Shown here: piece by piece, positions 13,167-16,858 of the stretch
How the letters are laid out: each line of letters begins with the position of its first letter
Position numbering within the stretch: the first letter of the stretch is position 1
Origin: Haemophilus parahaemolyticus
GTDB taxonomy: Bacteria; Pseudomonadota; Gammaproteobacteria; Enterobacterales; Pasteurellaceae
DNA: 16,858 nt
Assembly: GCF_018373095.1 (NCBI RefSeq)
Contig: NZ_JAHAHT010000032.1
Span: forward strand, 1 to 16,858
Reading direction: 5' to 3'
Made by a program: the position numbers and the translations under genes
The notes under the pieces: model-generated
Databases searched by the model: none
What the model saw: the letters and a program-made list of their open reading frames with translations, nothing else
Told to the model about the DNA's origin: nothing

Positions 13167-14230
13167 TATTCTGCTCCCTGTTCAGTATGGTGTTCTTGAT
13201 CTTGCACGGGTTCTGGTTGGGCTGCAGGGTTATCCGAAGCTTCATCTGTTTGATCAAGAACCTCTGGTTTCTCTTCTGCTTTATCCTCAACCTGCTCTTT
13301 CTTATTTGTTAAATTACGCAAGCGATCAATTGGGCTAACGCTACGGCGGCGCTCTTCAACTACTTCTCGCACTTCTTGAGGTGAGAGAGCTTGGGCTTTT
13401 CGCATTTCATCGTTAATTGGCCACAGTAAAAGCAAATAACGCAAGCGATCTAAAGAGGCAAGTGGTTTGGCAATAATGCGGGCGAATTGGCTTTTAGTAT
13501 CATTGGTAACGCTTTCCACAATAGCTACAGGATAGCCTTCAGGAAAGCGGCTACCTAAGCCCGAAGTAACAAGTACATCGCCTTTCACAATATCAGTCGA
13601 ACGAGGCAGATTATCGATAACAAGCTCGTCATTATGCCCCGTGCCATTTGCAATGCCTCGCACATCGTTACGTAATACCTGCACAGGTACGGCGTGCGTG
13701 ATGTCGGTAATTAGCAACACTCGACTTATATTTTCACCTACCGAGATCACCTGTCCTACAACACCACGCTCATCAATCACAGCCTGCCCAACATAAGCAC
13801 CTGTTTTTTGCCCTTGATTGATAACTACTTGCTGGCGATAAGCATCCATTTCTGAGGTTAAAACTTCAGTGATTTTCTTATATTCATCTTGACGCAATGG
13901 TGAACCTAACAGCAAACGCAGACGCTGGTTTTCAACCTTTAGCTGATCGAGTAACAACAAATCGGCATTTTTCTCGCGAAGTTGCTCTTTTAACACTCGG
14001 TTCTCAAGCTGCAATTTGTTAGTATCAATAAAATTATCACTGATGCCATCTAATACAGAGCGAGGTGTATTGGCAAAATAATACAAGCCACTGACTGCGG
14101 TTTCGAGCATATTACGGATTTGAATCATCGCACTGCTTCGACCATCTAATGTAATCAGCGTGATTGAAATACAAATTGCAAAGAAGAGGCGAACCCCTAA
14201 AGAGGGGGCTTTCGCAAAAATTGGCTTCAT
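13166..14230 (-). CDS. mreC: Cell-shape protein MreC
   Basis: A 354-residue bitopic protein, similar to E. coli MreC (367). A membrane anchor lies at about 12-28 and a coiled-coil region with many Leu and Glu residues at about 66-110 (LQLENRVLKEQL). The periplasmic beta-barrel domain includes GQAVIDERGVVGQV, TDITHAVPV and TSGLGSRFPEGYPVA. MreC links MreB to PBP2 in the periplasm. The last 45 or so residues form an acidic, Gln/Glu/Pro-rich tail (from NKKEQVED to EQGAE), probably disordered and expected to vary between species. A strong stem-loop separates this gene from mreB, and no good Shine-Dalgarno is visible ahead of its ATG. Confidence 0.95.
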   Translation of the reverse strand: MKPIFAKAPSLGVRLFFAICISITLITLDGRSSAMIQIRNMLETAVSGLYYFANTPRSVLDGISDNFIDTNKLQLENRVLKEQLREKNADLLLLDQLKVENQRLRLLLGSPLRQDEYKKITEVLTSEMDAYRQQVVINQGQKTGAYVGQAVIDERGVVGQVISVGENISRVLLITDITHAVPVQVLRNDVRGIANGTGHNDELVIDNLPRSTDIVKGDVLVTSGLGSRFPEGYPVAIVESVTNDTKSQFARIIAKPLASLDRLRYLLLLWPINDEMRKAQALSPQEVREVVEERRRSVSPIDRLRNLTNKKEQVEDKAEEKPEVLDQTDEASDNPAAQPEPVQDQEHHTEQGAE

Positions 14231-14263
14231 AGAGTTGCTAATAAAATGAAAAGAGTTGGGGTT

Positions 14264-14302
14264 AAATAGAAAATGGACATAAGCTGATGTCCATTTCTAT
14301 TT
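14264..14302 (-). terminator. Stem-loop between mreB and mreC (attenuator candidate)
   Basis: Arms 14264-14280 (ending ATGGACAT) and 14287-14302 (starting ATGTCCAT) pair over 16 bp with one bulged A around a six-base loop. It starts 18 bases after the mreB stop. On the minus strand the 3' side continues TTTTCTATTT, a moderate U-tract, so it could act as a partial terminator that lets mreB be made in excess of mreCD. Confidence 0.55.
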
Positions 14303-14320
14303 TTGAATAATTAGCCGATA

Positions 14321-15373
14321 TTACTCATCATGGCTGAAAACATCGCCACCGTGCATATCGATCATATCTAACGCTTTACCGCCACCACGAGCCACACAAG
14401 TTAAAGGCTCTTCAGCTGTAACCACCATTACGCCCGTGCTATCTGATAACAAGCGGTCTAAATTTTTTAATAAAGCACCACCGCCAGTTAATACCATACC
14501 ACGTTCGAAAATGTCAGCTGCTAATTCTGGAGGGCATTGTTCTAACACCGCTTTTACTGCATCCACAATACCTGTTAATGGCTGTTCGATTGCTTCTAAC
14601 ACGTGTTTTGAATTTAAAGTGAACGTACGAGGAGCTCCTTCTGCAAGGTTATGACCGTGTACTTCCATCTCTACAATATCATCATCATTTTCAATTTTCG
14701 CTGTTGCGATCTCTTTTTTAATACGTTCTGCGGTAGCTTCACCAATCGCTGAACCGAAATGACGGCGCACATAAGCAACAATCGCTTCATCTAATTTATC
14801 ACCACCGATGCGCACAGAGCTTGAATACACAATACCATTTAATGAAAGCACAGCCACTTCGGTTGTACCACCACCAATATCAATAACCATAGAACCTGTT
14901 GCTTCATGGACTGGCAATCCAGCACCAATAGCTGCAGCCATTGGCTCTTCAATTAAGTAAACTTCGCGAGCACCTGCACCAATTGCAGACTCTTTAATTG
15001 CACGGCGTTCAACCTGAGTTGCACCTGCTGGCACACACACTAACACACGAGGGCTTGGACGCATAAAGTTATTGCTATGCACCTGTTTAATAAAATGCTG
15101 CAACATTTTTTCTGTTACAAAAAAATCAGCAATAACTCCATCTTTCATCGGACGAATCGCCATAATACTTTTTGGCGTACGACCAAGCATCAATTTTGCA
15201 TCTGAACCAACAGCAGCAATACTTTTTAACGATCCCATTCTATCCTGACGCACTGCCACTACAGAAGGCTCATCAAGCACAATACCCTGCCCTTTTACAT
15301 AAACTAACGTATTTGCTGTACCAAGATCGATTGATAAATCGTTAGAAAATAATCCAAGAAATTTTTTAAACAT
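14321..15373 (-). CDS. mreB: Actin-like cell-shape protein MreB
   Basis: A 350-residue bacterial actin (E. coli MreB 347) that polymerises under the inner membrane and positions wall synthesis. The N-terminal amphipathic stretch MFKKFLGLFSNDL serves for membrane binding. Nucleotide-site motifs are DLGTANTLVYVKGQGIVLDEP (in part) near 17, DIGGGTTEVAVLSL near 165, the connecting GGDKLDEAI, and GMVLTGGGALLKNLD near 290. The ATG at 15371-15373 lacks a purine-rich Shine-Dalgarno; the bases before it are pyrimidine-rich, unusual for such an abundant protein. A candidate promoter lies about 90-115 bases upstream. It leads the mreBCD-rarA-znuB run. Confidence 0.97.
   Translation of the reverse strand: MFKKFLGLFSNDLSIDLGTANTLVYVKGQGIVLDEPSVVAVRQDRMGSLKSIAAVGSDAKLMLGRTPKSIMAIRPMKDGVIADFFVTEKMLQHFIKQVHSNNFMRPSPRVLVCVPAGATQVERRAIKESAIGAGAREVYLIEEPMAAAIGAGLPVHEATGSMVIDIGGGTTEVAVLSLNGIVYSSSVRIGGDKLDEAIVAYVRRHFGSAIGEATAERIKKEIATAKIENDDDIVEMEVHGHNLAEGAPRTFTLNSKHVLEAIEQPLTGIVDAVKAVLEQCPPELAADIFERGMVLTGGGALLKNLDRLLSDSTGVMVVTAEEPLTCVARGGGKALDMIDMHGGDVFSHDE
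14449..14458 (+). repeat. DNA uptake signal, inside mreB
   Basis: ACAAGCGGTC followed by TAAATTTTTT, the most complete match in the window to the Actinobacillus-type uptake sequence with its AT tract. Confidence 0.7.
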
Positions 15374-15459
15374 AAGAAGAAATCCGTTATTTTTAGCTAT
15401 TTACACACAGTCTATCACCTGATAAAAAGTGAGGCTCAGCGACTTAAAAATTGCCGTAT

Positions 15460-15489
15460 AATATAACAAAAAATAGGCTTTTGTTTCAA
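15460..15489 (-). promoter_or_regulatory. Candidate sigma-70 promoter for mreB
   Basis: On the minus strand, TTGAAA (15484-15489) is followed after 18 bases by TATATT (15460-15465). This leaves a 5' leader of about 80 bases before the mreB ATG. It lies downstream of the nhaB terminator, so the mre cluster appears to be separately transcribed. Confidence 0.5.
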
Positions 15490-15524
15490 TGAATAATTTG
15501 AATTCCTATAGATTAGATATGCAT

Positions 15525-15555
15525 AAAAATAGCGATCAATAATTATTGATCGCTA
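15525..15555 (-). terminator. Palindromic Rho-independent terminator of nhaB
   Basis: A perfect 26-base palindrome (15530-15555, TAGCGATCAAT-AATT-ATTGATCGCTA) is followed on the minus strand by five T (15525-15529). It starts about 54 bases after the nhaB stop. Confidence 0.85.
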
Positions 15556-15608
15556 GAAATATACTCTAGATGACATGTATTCGCTGGCTATACGCCATTA
15601 ACTCAGCA

Positions 15609-16858
15609 TTATCGGTTAAAAATCCAACCCCATTGCAACATTAAATCGGTCATTTCTGGGAGGATAAGTTCAAGTGATAAGAATCCAACTACAGAAAGGA
15701 CTACAGTGTATGGCAATGCCATCCACACCATTTTACCGTATGAAAGACGGATAAGAGGTGCAAATGCTGAGGTTAAGAGGAACAAGAATGCAGCTTGACC
15801 ATTTGGGGTTGCCACTGATGGTAAGTTTGTTCCTGTATTAATAGCTACTGCAATCATATCGAATTGTTCACGACCAATGATGCCAGAGGTTAATGCGTGT
15901 TTTGCTTCGTTGATATAGACTGTACCCACGAACACGTTGTCTGAAATCATTGAAAGTAAACCATTGAAAATATAGAACAACGAGAGTTGTGAATGTGATT
16001 CAGCGGCTAATACAAAGTGGATGATTGGTTCGAAGAGTTTAAGATCGATAATCACAGCAACTACAGAGAAGAACACGATTAACAAGGCACAAAATGGCAT
16101 TGATTCCTGGAAAGAACGACCGAGTGAGTGTTCGTCTGTGACACCACAAAATGCAGTGGTCAAAATAATTACGGTTAAACCAATAATACCCACATCTGCA
16201 AGGTGGAGAGCTAAACCACAAATGAGCCATACGCCCGCAACTGCTTGAATTGCCATTTTAAAGCGGTCTTGTTTTGTCATTCGTTTTTCTTTGGTTTGAT
16301 TATAGCGAGCAAGGATAACCCAAACACGAAGAGGTAGTTTTGCCCCATAGCCAAAGAGCTTAAAGCGTTCAACAACCAAGCAAGTAATAATTCCTGCAAT
16401 CAGTGCTGGGATACTAACAGGGACTACTCGAAGTAAGAACTCCACAAATGACCATTCTGCTTGCCCTGCAATAATTAAGTTTTGTGGTTCTCCTACCATT
16501 GTCATTACGCCGCCTAATGCAGAGCCAACGCCTGCGTGCATCAATAAGCTACGTAAGAATGAGCGGAATTCTTCTAAAATATATTTGTGATTAGTGATCT
16601 TGTCATCATTGCTTACATCCAGTTGTTCTTCAATTGAGGTATTACCTGAAGCAACTTGGTGATAGACAGAATAGAAACCTGTACCCACGCTCATAATTAC
16701 TGCAATAACAGTTAAGGCATCAAGGAAAGCAGAAAGGAATGCAGCACTAAGACAGAATGTTAATGCGAGAATCTTTTTAGATCGAATAGAGAGAAGGAGC
16801 TTTGTGAAGACATAAAGCAAAAGTTGTTTCATAAAGTAGATACCAGCCACCATAAACA
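15609..16858 (-). CDS. nhaB: Na+/H+ antiporter NhaB, C-terminal part (5' end outside the window)
   Basis: The frame is open to the window edge and encodes about 416 residues of NhaB, whose full length is about 510-515. Residues match the E. coli protein closely: VAGIYFMKQL, AFLSAFLDALTVIAVIMSVG, MVGEPQNLIIAG, FNGLLSMISDNVFVGTVYI (in part) and NTGTNLPSVATPNGQAAFLFLL (in part). The antiporter exchanges cytoplasmic sodium for protons across the inner membrane. The repeated acidic-residue and unwound-helix motifs (SAFLDALT, SMISDNVFV) are intact. An internal ATG at 16851-16853 is not the true start, since conserved sequence continues across it. It ends with a palindromic terminator. Confidence 0.95.
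   Translation of the reverse strand, partial: FMVAGIYFMKQLLLYVFTKLLLSIRSKKILALTFCLSAAFLSAFLDALTVIAVIMSVGTGFYSVYHQVASGNTSIEEQLDVSNDDKITNHKYILEEFRSFLRSLLMHAGVGSALGGVMTMVGEPQNLIIAGQAEWSFVEFLLRVVPVSIPALIAGIITCLVVERFKLFGYGAKLPLRVWVILARYNQTKEKRMTKQDRFKMAIQAVAGVWLICGLALHLADVGIIGLTVIILTTAFCGVTDEHSLGRSFQESMPFCALLIVFFSVVAVIIDLKLFEPIIHFVLAAESHSQLSLFYIFNGLLSMISDNVFVGTVYINEAKHALTSGIIGREQFDMIAVAINTGTNLPSVATPNGQAAFLFLLTSAFAPLIRLSYGKMVWMALPYTVVLSVVGFLSLELILPEMTDLMLQWGWIFNR

Noticed and set aside
1..16858. CRISPR arrays, tRNA or rRNA genes, prophage or complete insertion sequences
   Set aside because: No regularly spaced repeats, cloverleaf sequences, phage genes or intact transposases with terminal repeats were seen.

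Overview
The window reads as chromosomal DNA of a Pasteurellaceae bacterium. The proteins match the Haemophilus/Actinobacillus/Mannheimia type (HI1450-type DNA mimic, two-domain TehB, NhaB, MreBCD). Copies of the DNA uptake signal are scattered through it, with core ACAAGCGGT(C) rather than the H. influenzae core AAGTGCGGT. That core points to the A. pleuropneumoniae / M. haemolytica / H. ducreyi side of the family. This placement is an inference from motif and protein resemblance; no search was run.

Left part (1-6100). The 3' end of rhlB is followed by a tiny broken lipoprotein-like reading frame with a T7 run, then the lysine exporter lysO on the minus strand. Plus-strand genes follow: dinB, htpX (behind a sigma-32-like promoter), rsmD with the HI1450/YciU-type DNA mimic, then tehB, a DUF721 (DciA-like) gene and a one-domain NlpE-like lipoprotein. 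Stem-loops that look like terminators separate the units.

Middle (6100-10480). A decayed transposase tail lies beside agcS, a sodium:alanine/glycine symporter gene. agcS is preceded by a clear promoter, a tandem glycine riboswitch and a hairpin built from two inverted uptake sequences, which is a plausible expression platform. A plus-strand LTA-synthase-family sulfatase gene then runs almost into the end of the 4.5S SRP RNA gene (ffs) on the minus strand.

Right part (10480-16858), all minus strand. mreB, mreC, mreD, rarA and znuB are co-oriented. mreD starts inside the mreC stop, a strong stem-loop separates mreB from mreC, and an uptake-sequence-like hairpin sits just before znuB. Upstream of mreB, a perfect palindromic terminator ends nhaB, which runs off the window.

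Overall this is mostly conserved core genome: cell-shape machinery, DNA repair and replication, envelope stress, amino-acid and ion transport. I did not find a new multi-gene system. The points most worth a second look are the riboswitch and its uptake-sequence hairpin, the hairpins within the mre cluster, the transposase remnant, the possible slippage tract near the left end, the DUF721 gene, and znuB standing without znuC.
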